A stretch of DNA of 64,000 nt from Thiorhodovibrio litoralis. Its GTDB lineage: Bacteria; Pseudomonadota; Gammaproteobacteria; Chromatiales; Chromatiaceae. A program made the translations under genes and the position numbers. Shown here piece by piece: positions 40,101 to 47,895 of this stretch. The number at the start of each line of letters is the position of its first letter. The first letter of the stretch is position 1. Where the stretch lies: NCBI RefSeq assembly GCF_033954455.1, contig NZ_CP121473.1, forward strand, positions 3,272,501-3,336,500, read 5' to 3'. Below the pieces are notes generated by a model. The model searched no databases and was not told the origin of the DNA. It saw nothing but the letters and a program-made list of their open reading frames with translations.

Positions 40101-41195
40101 CCAAAAACAGGAGGTGCGACAACGGCTGAACCAGTCAGAATGCTTACGGAAAATCACACGTTTTTTTTCGTTGGAACGGTTTTTGGCCGCTGGGACATCC
40201 GCTACGCCACCGGCGAACGCCAACCACCCGAGTTGCCCGACCCTTTCGACCCGCTACCGGTCTGCCCGCCCGGCATGCTCCAGAACGCCGACGGTCTGCC
40301 CGCCGAACCCAAGGACCTGCCCACCGATTACCCGCTGCGCATCTCCTGGCCCGGCATCCTGGTCGATGACGAAAGTTACCCCGAGGACATCGTCGCCCGC
40401 GTCCGCGAAGCCATTGAAGTCGTCTGGAAAGACCGCGCCGGAGCCATCGAACAGGAAGCCTGCGAAATCCTCGGTGTCAAATCCCTGCGTGACTACTTCC
40501 GCCGCCCTGCCGCTTTCTTCGCCGATCACCTGAAACGCTACAGCAAAAGCCGCCGCCAGGCGCCCATCTACTGGCCGCTGTCCACCCCATCCGGCCGCTA
40601 TACGCTCTGGCTGTACTACCACCGCCTCACACCCCAGACCCTCTACAGCTGCGTCAACGATTTTCTCGATGGCCCCCAGGGGAAATTAGCCCAGGTGCGC
40701 GCCAGCCGCGCCGCCTTGGCCAACAAAACCACCCGTACCCCCAAGGAAGAAAAGGACTTCGCCACCGTCGCCGACCTCGACACGGAATTGACCGCGTTCC
40801 GCGACCAGCTGCTGCGCATCGCCCGCGACTGGCAACCCAACCTCAACGACGGCGTGCAGATCACCGCCGCGCCCCTGTGGCCGCTGTTCAAGCTGCCGAA
40901 GTGGCAAAAGACGCTCAAGGACACCTGGACCAAGCTCGAACAAGGCGACTACGACTGGGCGCACCTGGCGCTGAGCTACTGGCCCGAGCGAGTGCTGCGC
41001 AAATGCCACCAAGACCGCAGCCTCGCCATCGCCCACGGCGTGGAGCAGGATTTCTGGGAGGAAGTGGAAGTGACCGAAAAGCCCAAAGGCAAAGGCCGCG
41101 GCAAGGCCAAGGGGGGCGCCAAGCTGGAATGGCGCCCCAAACCGCTGTCAGACGCCGAGCTGGCGCGATTGATCCAGCGCCTGATGAATAGCTAA
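37194..41195 (+). CDS. pglX: BREX adenine-specific methyltransferase PglX
   Basis: 1333 residues. It should methylate N6 of adenine in a host-specific site, marking self DNA for the BREX system. SAM motif DPACGSMHFG is at 324-333 and the catalytic NPPF at 556-559. I start it at the ATG 37194 (AGGA ten bases upstream; family start AFDKATRNALQKF) rather than an upstream TTG. From shortly after NPPF (about 38870) to about 40175, roughly residues 560-994, the DNA is plainly AT-rich: the line 39241-39300 has 21 G+C of 60, against 37 of 60 at 40321-40380. That block carries the rest of the methylase and the target-recognition region. The reading frame stays intact across both edges. The C-terminus ends in a Lys/Gly-rich stretch and a short helix. 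Confidence 0.95.
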   Translation: MAFDKATRNALQKFVARARRLLSDEFTRQLQASHGMDPTSGVVADMAALSHLDNQQLQTAAILRETLHHYLAVTPGKSAQERGQQVLQRMVREQAFTLLNRLAALRMAESRGVLFESLTKGQASQGFQLYQMVAGTALGEVGDVYRQYLLSLFDELGQDLPVLFDRYSPQGLLFPKDSVLLELIDAINHPDIVHLWAEDETIGWIYQYYNDPDERKKMRAASAAPRNARELAVRNQFFTPRYVVEFLTDNTLGRIWYEMTQGQTRLVDQCRYLVRRPTEIFLNPGEAAPELPETEGLSQEELLRQPVYIPHRPLKDPRDIRLLDPACGSMHFGLYGFDLFETIYEEAWDQGLCPALQQAYASKEDFLKDVPRLIIEHNIHGIDIDPRAVQIAGLSLWLRAQRSWLNQGVKTENRPRIRRSNVVCAEPMPGSAEQLEAFIATLGSPLLGDLVRIVFDKMQLAGEAGALLKIEDEIRIAIEAAREQWRTQQDDLFTRQDASEADFFDTAEQQVMDALRAYAEQADVHAYQRRLFAEDAARGFAFIDLCRKRYDVVVMNPPFGEPSEALAPWLEKRFTDFNKNILCAFLFQAYKIRTPGGKVGSIYDRTAVIKNTYEKFRLAFFVADDRLHAHCDLGWDVLDANVEATSSILGEAQPPHAATFFDVRLSTPDQKGPQLLQHIQSVRKESGSGFCVSFGSLFSRFPNAVLGYDFPDIVKQWFATLPSFEDQGVQVIAGHTILSDRYFRSWWEIPLYDAFHPEASWQRLYNGGEYSRFNSPLCDAVFYGKDGSLISENTSTILRNLRLQQKGVIGFGKRGEFIDAHVLPKGFISSVEGQAVVIRANANVKATLAILNSTLFQAVINLYCGQHKYPGYVHLFPCPDWSNDDLIVAGESAFQAFRAKERLETGDETNPRFLNSESLLPWNNKATERFRIIAEDISVNEARLNGAILDAYGGREAAESFINPYIQREPKTGGATTAEPVRMLTENHTFFFVGTVFGRWDIRYATGERQPPELPDPFDPLPVCPPGMLQNADGLPAEPKDLPTDYPLRISWPGILVDDESYPEDIVARVREAIEVVWKDRAGAIEQEACEILGVKSLRDYFRRPAAFFADHLKRYSKSRRQAPIYWPLSTPSGRYTLWLYYHRLTPQTLYSCVNDFLDGPQGKLAQVRASRAALANKTTRTPKEEKDFATVADLDTELTAFRDQLLRIARDWQPNLNDGVQITAAPLWPLFKLPKWQKTLKDTWTKLEQGDYDWAHLALSYWPERVLRKCHQDRSLAIAHGVEQDFWEEVEVTEKPKGKGRGKAKGGAKLEWRPKPLSDAELARLIQRLMNS

Positions 41196-41252
41196 TCCCG
41201 ACGCAGCCAGCCAGCCGCGCTCGCTGACTCCGCCGCGCGCAAGAGGATACCA

Positions 41253-41573
41253 ATGATGAACACCTTGATCGTCGAAGCAACCGTCACCCCAGACCATCTC
41301 GTCCGGCTCCCCGACGATTGGCCCCTCGGCATGCGTGTTCGGGTCCAAGCCGAACCCCAGCCAGAAGCCGCCGCATGCTCTGATGAGGATCAGCAGCACA
41401 AGCGCGCATTCACCGGCGATGATCTCCTCGATCACTATCAACCGCGCACCGAAATTGGCCGTCTGGCCCTGGCTGCTCGCAGGGCTTACCTCGAATCCGG
41501 CGGCAAATTGCTGACGCAGGATGAGATTCTTGCTGAAGTCAATCGGCGTCGTTGCGGTGATTATCATGACTAA
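41253..41573 (+). CDS. antitoxin-like protein without visible toxin
   Basis: 106 residues. The N-terminal MNTLIVEATVTPDHLVRLP followed by a short beta-rich region resembles the AbrB-like halves of type II antitoxins, and the C-terminal GGKLLTQDEILAEVNRRR is the toxin-binding tail often seen with PIN partners. AGAGGA lies about six bases before the ATG. No PIN or other toxin gene follows; the next 80 bases hold only fragments. It is the first of a run of antitoxin-like pieces after pglX. Confidence 0.6.
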   Translation: MMNTLIVEATVTPDHLVRLPDDWPLGMRVRVQAEPQPEAAACSDEDQQHKRAFTGDDLLDHYQPRTEIGRLALAARRAYLESGGKLLTQDEILAEVNRRRCGDYHD

Positions 41574-41652
41574 GCCAGGCTGGCCAGAGTCGCACAGAGT
41601 GGCAAAACAATCGTCTCGCATTCGGATGAATAGCCATGTTTGTCTTGCAGCC

Positions 41653-41862
41653 ATGACCATCAGCGCGCACGTCTATCGCGATTATCCGTTTACTATCCAG
41701 TATCTAGCCAAGGATCCGATCTACAGCGTCAACTTCCCTGATATTCCGCAAATCATTCCCAGCGGCGAGACCCTGACCGAGGCATTCGCGAACGCCTGTG
41801 AAGCCTTGGATCTCTGCCTGGAAAGCCTGGAGCAGCTCGGCCAACCCGCTCCGCTGCGTTGA
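41653..41862 (+). CDS. short HicB-like antitoxin
   Basis: 69 residues from the ATG at 41653; the same frame is open further upstream. The pattern PFTIQYLAKDPIYSVNFPDIP and then GETLTEAFANACEALDLCLE is the HicB partial RNase-H fold. Longer HicB proteins carry a C-terminal DNA-binding part, which is missing here. There is no HicA beside it, so it is an orphan or remnant. Confidence 0.55.
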   Translation: MTISAHVYRDYPFTIQYLAKDPIYSVNFPDIPQIIPSGETLTEAFANACEALDLCLESLEQLGQPAPLR

Positions 41863-41878
41863 ACAGCGAAACTCTGAT

Positions 41879-42046
41879 ATGCAATCCTTCGTTTTCGATT
41901 GTGAAATTGACGCCACGCACAAATTGGGTGCTGCGCCTTTCAACCACTGTGGCAACCGGCCAACATAGGATTTCTAAGAAGGCATGCGGCTATTGGATTG
42001 CGATGAAATCAACGCCGAGGTGCGCGAACGCCGTGGCGGCGCATAG
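41879..42046 (+). pseudogene. decayed antitoxin gene
   Basis: One frame carries an antitoxin-like N-terminus (MQSFVFDCEIDATHKLG), two stop codons (41966, 41975), then a typical antitoxin tail (RLLDCDEINAEVRERRGG) ending at 42046. The two ends are in the same frame and the middle is mostly missing. The tail resembles that of the gene at 41253-41573, so this looks like a related copy that lost its centre. Confidence 0.55.
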
Positions 42047-42074
42047 CATGAACCGTGGAAGGAAAAGCAGTTCA

Positions 42075-42314
42075 ATGAAAGAAAGCGCCAACTTTACTAA
42101 AATTGTCGCCTGGTCGGATGAAGACCAATGTTTTATCGGACATAGTCCAGGCGTGATTGGCCCCTGCTGCCATGGCGGCAATGAGAAGGCAGTCTATGCC
42201 GAACTCTGCGAAATCGTCGATGAATGGCTGGCAATGTGGAAAATGGACGGCAAGCCATTCCCCCAACCGACCGATGCACAGGCGAACAACCAAACAATGG
42301 CGAATGGCGCATGA
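42075..42314 (+). CDS. HicB-family antitoxin-like protein
   Basis: 79 residues; an ATG at 42048 in frame is an alternative start. FTKIVAWSDEDQCFIGHSPG, then CCHGGNEKAVYAELCEIVDEWLA, is a clear short-form HicB pattern. GGAAGGA lies about ten bases before the chosen ATG. No HicA or other toxin is adjacent. Its stop overlaps a 28-codon open frame (ATGA at 42311) that I do not recognise. Confidence 0.65.
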   Translation: MKESANFTKIVAWSDEDQCFIGHSPGVIGPCCHGGNEKAVYAELCEIVDEWLAMWKMDGKPFPQPTDAQANNQTMANGA

Positions 42315-42365
42315 GCGATGCCAGCGCAATCACCGCCAAATTCGCGCGACTGAGGAGCGAAACCG

Positions 42366-42554
42366 ATGGAAGCAATCCGCACGATTCAAACCGTTGAGAA
42401 TGGTCAAATCTGTCTCCAATTGCCCGAGCAATTTTGGGGGCAGGAGGTCGAGATTGTTGTTTTGCGCACTCAGGAATCTGCTCAGGCGCAAGAAACATCT
42501 GGTTCGCTTTACCCCAGGGCGGCATCAACCCCATCATCTGGGTCATCATCATGA
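42366..42554 (+). CDS. truncated antitoxin-like protein
   Basis: 62 residues. The first 37 (MEAIRTIQTVENGQICLQLP, then EQFWGQEVEIVVL) match the beta-rich N-terminal half of small type II antitoxins. The remaining Ser/Ala-rich tail does not look like a toxin-binding helix and is probably non-homologous sequence. A strong GAGGAG about seven bases upstream shows it can be translated. Likely a remnant. Confidence 0.45.
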   Translation: MEAIRTIQTVENGQICLQLPEQFWGQEVEIVVLRTQESAQAQETSGSLYPRAASTPSSGSSS

Positions 42555-42576
42555 ATTCATACAGGAGCCGCAAACC

Positions 42577-42708
42577 ATGTTGAATACCCTTCGCGCGACT
42601 GTCACACCCGCCGGCACCATTGTTTTTAAAATAAACCGACCCTGGAGCCATAAGCCGCTCACCGCTACCGTCATCAGCGAATTTCAAAGATCGGCGCTCT
42701 GGGCGTAA
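42577..42708 (+). CDS. 43-residue antitoxin N-terminus-like ORF
   Basis: Begins MLNTLRATVTPAGTIVFKIN, like the N-terminus of the 41253 gene, with AGGAG ten bases upstream of the ATG. It stops after 43 residues and overlaps the 3' end of the convergent VWA gene by 35 bases. Probably another truncated antitoxin whose tail was lost when the minus-strand cargo was joined. Confidence 0.35.
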   Translation: MLNTLRATVTPAGTIVFKINRPWSHKPLTATVISEFQRSALWA

Positions 42709-44563
42709 AAGGCAAGCGCCGCCCCTCCGGGAGCAAAAAGGCGTGCTCGAACGGGATGTCGAGCCGCGCCTCACAGAAGCCATCGGTGATTAACAAAATT
42801 GGGCCGGCGGCCGGAAATTCGCTCTGTTTGGCCAGATCGCGCAGTCGATCCAGGCCGGGTTGCAACACAGTCCCGCCACGTCCGCGCACCTGATAGCGTT
42901 CCAGCAGGGCTTCCGGCGGCACCCAGCCATGATCGAAGGCGGCGGCATCGCAGCTCACCAAGCGCACCGCCTCGACCTCGCGGGCCAGGCTGTAGCTGGC
43001 GATGGCGCCTAGGGCCTGCCCGAGGAGCTTGGGGGCCATGGATCCCGAGGTATCGAGCACCACGCCAAAGACCCGTGCCTTGCGGGTCTCCTCGGGTGGC
43101 AGCCGGGGAGATGGCCGGGGGATATCGGGCGTGGCCGATTGGCGGCGGGAAGGTTTGGCATAACTGCGCTGTCGCTCGGGTGGCGGAAACTGGGCGTCGA
43201 ACCACTCCGCGAGGCGCACATCCCAGGGAATGGGAGGCTGGCTGAGACTACGGATGGCTTCGATCAATCCCGCCGGCAGGGTGCCGCGACCACTGGTAAA
43301 CAGGCGCTCCATGCCTTGTGCGAGGGCGCGGCGACAGTAGGCTTCGGCATCGACGAAGGGCGGCCCCTGCTCATCACCGAGCAGATCGGGTTGACCCGTG
43401 CCGCGCAGTGTTGCCAGCTTGCGGGCGCGGCGGATATCCCGGGCCAGACGGTCGTAGATCTCCTCCGCCGACAGGTCCGTAAGCGCCGGATCGTGTAACA
43501 GCCCGAGCACAGGCGGGGTGCCAACGCGCATCTCCATCAGCCAGGCGTTGATGACGTAGTCGCAGGCCGCGTTCCAGAGAAAGGGATCACGCCCACGACG
43601 TCGGGAGCTGTGATTCAAGCCCGCGTGCAACAGCTCGTGGGCCATGACAAAGAGCGCCTCGGCATCGCTGAGATGGGCCGCGGGGTTGATCCAGATGCGC
43701 CGAGCGGCCACATCGATGGCGGCAACTTGAATCCCATAGTGTTGACACTGGCGTGGGTCTTGCTCCAAATCGAACCCAGCGGCCAAAGCCCCGAGCAAGG
43801 GATAGGCATCCATCAGGCGGCGTTTGGCCCGCTGCGCCTCGGTATCCCGGTGCAGCGCATCCCCTGGCTCCTGGTGTCCTGCCACGACCTGGAAAGCCAC
43901 CCCCACGCCACGGGCAATGCCTGCCGCGAAATCAGCGCGCCAATCGTCCCGCGTCCGGCATCGACGCCAACGGGGTCGGGTCGCCTCCAGCTCGATGAAC
44001 AGCGGATGGTCCACGCCGCTCCAGGCATCGCGCCAGGCGATCAATGTCGGTTCGGGAGGATTCGCCCTGAAGTGCTGAAACAGCGCCGCTTCGCCACCGG
44101 CGGGAAGGGATAGCGGTGGATGCCACAACGCCTCCGGCAGCGGCCCGATTTTGAGCCCGTCACAAAAGTGTTCCGCCGCCAGCAGGCACGCCAACTCCCA
44201 AAGCGTTTGCGGCTCCCGGCGTTGCACCGACCCCAATCCCAAACACACCAGGGCGGTGGCGATCAGCCGCGCCCATTCGGCGGGTTGAGCGCGGCGGCTG
44301 GGATGCAGCCAGATCTCGCCATGCGCGCTCAACACCAGCCAACCCACCCGCCCCAGATGTTGATGATCGGTATCGCGATGGATATGACAGGCATTGAGCA
44401 AGGGCAAGAGCACGGGCTGAGTCTGGAGCAGGCCGATCCCCGCCTGTTGCGCCTCCTGGGTCGGATGGGGACGGGACTTGGCCTTCGCCTTGGGCATCTC
44501 AGCCGCGTCCCGCCAAGCGCGGTAGATCAAACGCCTGGTTGGGGCTAAGTTGGATCGCGGCAT
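42674..44563 (-). CDS. VWA-like protein with putative metallopeptidase domain (DUF2201-like)
   Basis: 629 residues. The centre has a zinc-peptidase-like helix MAHELLHAGLNH (about 305-316; H-E-x-x-H) and the C-terminus a von Willebrand A-like fold with MIDAS DTSGSM near 504. This domain pair usually works with a MoxR-type AAA ATPase; none is present here, and the neighbouring ATPase is of another class. The N-terminal 250 residues (after a Lys-rich start) are not recognised. It is read against the BREX genes and its 3' end overlaps the last antitoxin fragment. Its role in defence is only suggested by location. Confidence 0.75.
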   Translation of the reverse strand: MPRSNLAPTRRLIYRAWRDAAEMPKAKAKSRPHPTQEAQQAGIGLLQTQPVLLPLLNACHIHRDTDHQHLGRVGWLVLSAHGEIWLHPSRRAQPAEWARLIATALVCLGLGSVQRREPQTLWELACLLAAEHFCDGLKIGPLPEALWHPPLSLPAGGEAALFQHFRANPPEPTLIAWRDAWSGVDHPLFIELEATRPRWRRCRTRDDWRADFAAGIARGVGVAFQVVAGHQEPGDALHRDTEAQRAKRRLMDAYPLLGALAAGFDLEQDPRQCQHYGIQVAAIDVAARRIWINPAAHLSDAEALFVMAHELLHAGLNHSSRRRGRDPFLWNAACDYVINAWLMEMRVGTPPVLGLLHDPALTDLSAEEIYDRLARDIRRARKLATLRGTGQPDLLGDEQGPPFVDAEAYCRRALAQGMERLFTSGRGTLPAGLIEAIRSLSQPPIPWDVRLAEWFDAQFPPPERQRSYAKPSRRQSATPDIPRPSPRLPPEETRKARVFGVVLDTSGSMAPKLLGQALGAIASYSLAREVEAVRLVSCDAAAFDHGWVPPEALLERYQVRGRGGTVLQPGLDRLRDLAKQSEFPAAGPILLITDGFCEARLDIPFEHAFLLPEGRRLPFTPRAPIFEIR

Positions 44564-44679
44564 TCATAACGCCATGTTAAGAGAATTTTTTAGCTCGCTG
44601 ACAACATTGCTCGGGGGAGCCCTTCGATATTAAACGTGGTCTGTCCCGGTTTCCCACCCTGTTTCCCCCAAGCTGGGGA

Positions 44680-46128
44680 TTATTTCCTTGAGCGAAGCAG
44701 GTTCTTTGCGATCGTATAGCAATGCAATGCGACGGGAACCACGTCGATCAAGGTTTCGTTGATCTGTAGATGTTGCGACAGCGTGCGCGTCGTCACCAGA
44801 GGTCGCCGCGAGAGGTGGTGCCGACTGGCAAGCTCGATCAAGCCGCGGAGCTCCCGGGGTTGAGTGACGATGGCGTCCGACCACTTGATCTCGATGGCAA
44901 ACCGCGGTTTCTGCGTGCGCGGATCCAAAGATACAATATCAACCTCGAGATCCTGTCGGCCCTCTTTCCAGCGAGCGTAATGCAAGGAGCCACTGATACC
45001 AATATCATGCAGCCACTGCCCCCAAACAGCAGTTTCCGCCAAATGGCCCATCGCACCATCATCGTCGCGGACAAAACCAAACAGCGCCGCGCGAACAGAC
45101 GGATTGGTCAAATAGACCTTAAATGTCCGCGCCCGCTTCATGCGCAAGGCATTGGCATCAATACGATGCACACGCCGAATCAAGAACGCCGCCTCCAGAT
45201 ATTCCAGATAGTCGCCAAGGCGCTGCTTGGAGATGCCGGAATGCTTCGACAGCGCCTCCAGTCCCAGCTCATCGCCGGTATTAAAGGCCAAGACATTAAA
45301 GAAACGATTCAGCTCCTGGGTATTGGAAATACCATAAAGGCTCGGCAAATCCTTCAACAACACCTTATCGATGATATCCTGGCGCAAAAACCGTGACGGA
45401 TTCGCGCGCACGGCCTCGTTCATCACCGCCTCGGGGAAACCGCCGTAATTGAGGTAATTCAAAAATTCCGCATTCAGCGCATCGATATCGCTGGCAAGAT
45501 AACGCGATGGGCCGTCATCGCTCGCCCCCGATCGAATCAGACCATCTTCGACCCCGGCAAAGTTCAAATACTCGGCAAAGGTCAGCGGTGGCAGCAGAAA
45601 CTCCGTGAAGCGGCCAGCGCCTGACTCGCGGCTCTTCATTCGCAACGCCGCTGCCGCGGAGCCGCTGGCGATGAAACGCATCCGCGGATAGCTGTCGACC
45701 AACGACTTAAGATGCACCTCCCAATCCTTGTGATACTGCACCTCATCGAACAGCACCCACAGCTGCCGATCGTCTGCATGCCCCTGGGCGGTGGTAAACA
45801 AGCGCACCATGCTCTCGAGGCTGCGCCCCGAGTACAGCGGTGTATCCAGTGAGGCGTAGAGGATATCGGTCCCAGCGACGCCATCATCGAGCAGCCGCTG
45901 CACCAGATGTTTCAACATCACCGTCTTGCCAACGCGGCGAGGGCCGATCAGCACCACCGCCCGACGCACATCCAGGCTCAGCGCCAGCTGGCAGAAGTGC
46001 GGGAAATACGCCCGCCGCGGCCACGCCGCCTCCACCTGATCGATGCCAGCGCCGGCGCGCCACCAAGGGTTATCAGCACCAAGCCGACGCTGAACCTCTT
46101 GGATGGGGATATCCAGCTGTGATGCCAT
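44680..46128 (-). CDS. ATPase with DUF4143 domain
   Basis: 482 residues from the ATG (a TTG 15 bases upstream is in frame). Walker A IGPRRVGKT is at about 61-69 and Walker B LWVLFDEVQ at about 128-136. The C-terminal half has the DUF4143 look, with RVHRIDANALRMKRARTFKVY and then EVDIVSLDP and FAIEIKWSD, a PD-(D/E)XK-like D...ExK set. Such proteins are common in mobile and defence regions; their function is unclear. It may be co-transcribed with the VWA gene 116 bases downstream. Confidence 0.85.
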   Translation of the reverse strand: MASQLDIPIQEVQRRLGADNPWWRAGAGIDQVEAAWPRRAYFPHFCQLALSLDVRRAVVLIGPRRVGKTVMLKHLVQRLLDDGVAGTDILYASLDTPLYSGRSLESMVRLFTTAQGHADDRQLWVLFDEVQYHKDWEVHLKSLVDSYPRMRFIASGSAAAALRMKSRESGAGRFTEFLLPPLTFAEYLNFAGVEDGLIRSGASDDGPSRYLASDIDALNAEFLNYLNYGGFPEAVMNEAVRANPSRFLRQDIIDKVLLKDLPSLYGISNTQELNRFFNVLAFNTGDELGLEALSKHSGISKQRLGDYLEYLEAAFLIRRVHRIDANALRMKRARTFKVYLTNPSVRAALFGFVRDDDGAMGHLAETAVWGQWLHDIGISGSLHYARWKEGRQDLEVDIVSLDPRTQKPRFAIEIKWSDAIVTQPRELRGLIELASRHHLSRRPLVTTRTLSQHLQINETLIDVVPVALHCYTIAKNLLRSRK

Positions 46129-46176
46129 AGATGCGGGCTGCAACTCTTAAACTGTCAAATTAAGCAATCACAGAAA

Positions 46177-46527
46177 ATGTTACTCTTACTTTCCAATGGA
46201 AACAATACCAAGACAGGGACTTACGCGGTTGCGTTTGCATGCGGTTGGCGACCCCGCTCGAGGGCGAGCGATGCCTCAGCGTCAGCAAGCTCGCGGACGA
46301 CTTTCGCACACCACCTCCCCTGGTCCTTCGTAGTCCACGACCAACTCTGGAACCTCATCCCAGTGCCGCCCTCGGTCAACTCCGCCAAATCCAACCGCCT
46401 CCCCGCGGCCGACTATCTCGAGCCCTTCACCCGCCTCCAACACCAAGCCCTGCAAATCGCCAGCGCCGCACTCCCACCCAAAGAGACTGTGAAAGTATTC
46501 GATGTGGCAACTTTCGGTGGTGAATAG
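46177..46527 (+). pseudogene. HNH-endonuclease remnant
   Basis: An open frame of 116 residues whose last 70 hold HHLPWSFVVHDQLWNLIPVP and then NSAKSNRLPAADYLEPFTRL, the zinc-free beta-beta-alpha end of an HNH nuclease (His-Asn...Asn-His set). The N-terminal part is not homologous-looking and no ribosome site is visible. After ALPPKE the similarity stops and the frame ends 15 codons later. I read it as the 3' fragment of a nuclease gene broken during rearrangement between the ATPase and Fic genes. Confidence 0.5.
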
Positions 46528-46547
46528 GCCTGTAAACGCACATTTGT

Positions 46548-47678
46548 TCAGCCGCTAACACGGATCGACGAATCGTTTGGCAAATTGAGCGAGTAGCGCG
46601 TCGATTTTCGCTCGCCGGTTCGCCGCAACACGCCAAGCGCGACGAGGTCAGCAAGATCGCGCGTCGCTGTCGGCGGTGTTGCGCCGGTGATGCTGCGGTA
46701 TTTCCCGGCGCTCAATCCACCAACAAAACCGTCCGGGCCGGCCGCGAATAGCCGCAACACGGCTTTTCGTTGACGTTCGTTCAGCTGGTCGCCAATCCGG
46801 TCAAACAGCCGCGCTTTTGCAAGGGTAAATTCCAGCAGGGCGATACTGCGACGCCGAGCCTCAATGGCTTTATTCGCAAACCACTCCAGCCATTGCGTGA
46901 TTTCCAGCGTCTTGCTGGCCGCGTGGAGCGCGGCGTAATAGGTCTTTCGGTGTTTGAGGAGGGTGGTGGACAGGCCGGTCAGGATTGGCGGGCGAACCCC
47001 CTGGGCGAGCGCCTTTTCAGCGATGGCGCGCCCAAGCCGGCCATTCCCGTCCTCGAACGGATGGATGCTCTCGAACCAAAGGTGGGCGATACCGGCGCGG
47101 GTCATTGGCGGCAAGGGCTGCCCGGCTTCAGCGGCCGTGTCGGCAAACCAGGTGAGAAAACGCGCCATCTCGGCGGGAACCCGCTCAGACGGGGGTGCCT
47201 CGTAATACACTGTTGGCGCATAAATGGCGCCAGAAACAATCTGCATGGGTTTCTGGTGGGTGCGGTATCGACCGATCCCATCAAGATCGCGCCGCCCGTT
47301 CATCAGCATTCGATGCCAGTTTTGGATGTCAGCATGATCGAGCGGAGATGACAGGGTCTGATACAAGTGGCTCATCAACTCGGCGATGCCGGCCTCCGCG
47401 GCGCCGACCTGGCGCCGGTCAGCGACAAGGCCGAGTTGCCGCCGAATGGAGGACTGGACGCTGTCGCGATCAAGCATTTCGCCCTCGATGGCGGACGTGT
47501 CGGTCGCCTCGAGGCAGAGCTGCTCGACAAGAAGGGTCTCGCGGTCTGCGTCATCGATGTGCCGCGATGTTCCAATGAGGATTCCCGATTCCTGGGCAAA
47601 TAGGCGCTCGGCCGGGGCTAGGCGGTCCGGCGACCAGGTAAAGTTCGGCCAGTTTGGATGCTGCCAGTTCCAGCGCAT
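46548..47678 (-). CDS. Fic-family protein with DUF4172 and winged helix
   Basis: 376 residues. The DUF4172 N-terminal helix contains an inhibitory motif, TSAIEG (61-66, form TxxxEG), which places it in the class with a built-in inhibitor. The Fic core has HPFEDGNGRLGR at about 202-213, the complete AMP-transfer active site. The C-terminus (about 320-370) looks like a winged helix (ITGATPPTATRDLADLVALG). It should transfer AMP to a protein hydroxyl, perhaps itself, when inhibition is relieved. A 10-bp perfect inverted repeat overlaps its start codon, which fits autoregulation. It lies inside the BREX locus, divergent from pglZ. Confidence 0.9.
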   Translation of the reverse strand: MRWNWQHPNWPNFTWSPDRLAPAERLFAQESGILIGTSRHIDDADRETLLVEQLCLEATDTSAIEGEMLDRDSVQSSIRRQLGLVADRRQVGAAEAGIAELMSHLYQTLSSPLDHADIQNWHRMLMNGRRDLDGIGRYRTHQKPMQIVSGAIYAPTVYYEAPPSERVPAEMARFLTWFADTAAEAGQPLPPMTRAGIAHLWFESIHPFEDGNGRLGRAIAEKALAQGVRPPILTGLSTTLLKHRKTYYAALHAASKTLEITQWLEWFANKAIEARRRSIALLEFTLAKARLFDRIGDQLNERQRKAVLRLFAAGPDGFVGGLSAGKYRSITGATPPTATRDLADLVALGVLRRTGERKSTRYSLNLPNDSSIRVSG

Positions 47679-47706
47679 GATCGATAACCCATCTGTTTAT
47701 CGATCA
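47678..47706. promoter_or_regulatory. operator-like palindrome at fic start
   Basis: TGATCGATAA (47678-47687) and TTATCGATCA (47697-47706) form a perfect 10-bp inverted repeat with a 9-bp spacer. It overlaps the first base of the fic ATG. A further TGATCGATA copy occurs a few bases on, at about 47721. Binding by the Fic winged helix or another repressor is inferred. Confidence 0.6.
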
Positions 47707-47895
47707 TTATAGCGCGCATCGGTGATCGATACGCCTGCATGGCGCGCTTCGGTGTGGAAGGCGCCCTCGCGCCGCTCGAGCAAACAACCGCGGGCGTTTT
47801 ATTTCCTAGGAAAAATCCCGGGTGTTTGTCATTATCAGCAGACAGGTTTTGATTGATGCTAACTTTTCCACAGTGATTTGTGCACCGGTTCAGGA

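Noticed and set aside
41574-41652. Possible toxin gene start after the antitoxin-like gene (frame beginning near MTKPGWPE)
   Set aside because: The frame has no PIN or RelE pattern and merges into the HicB-like frame; no toxin could be supported.
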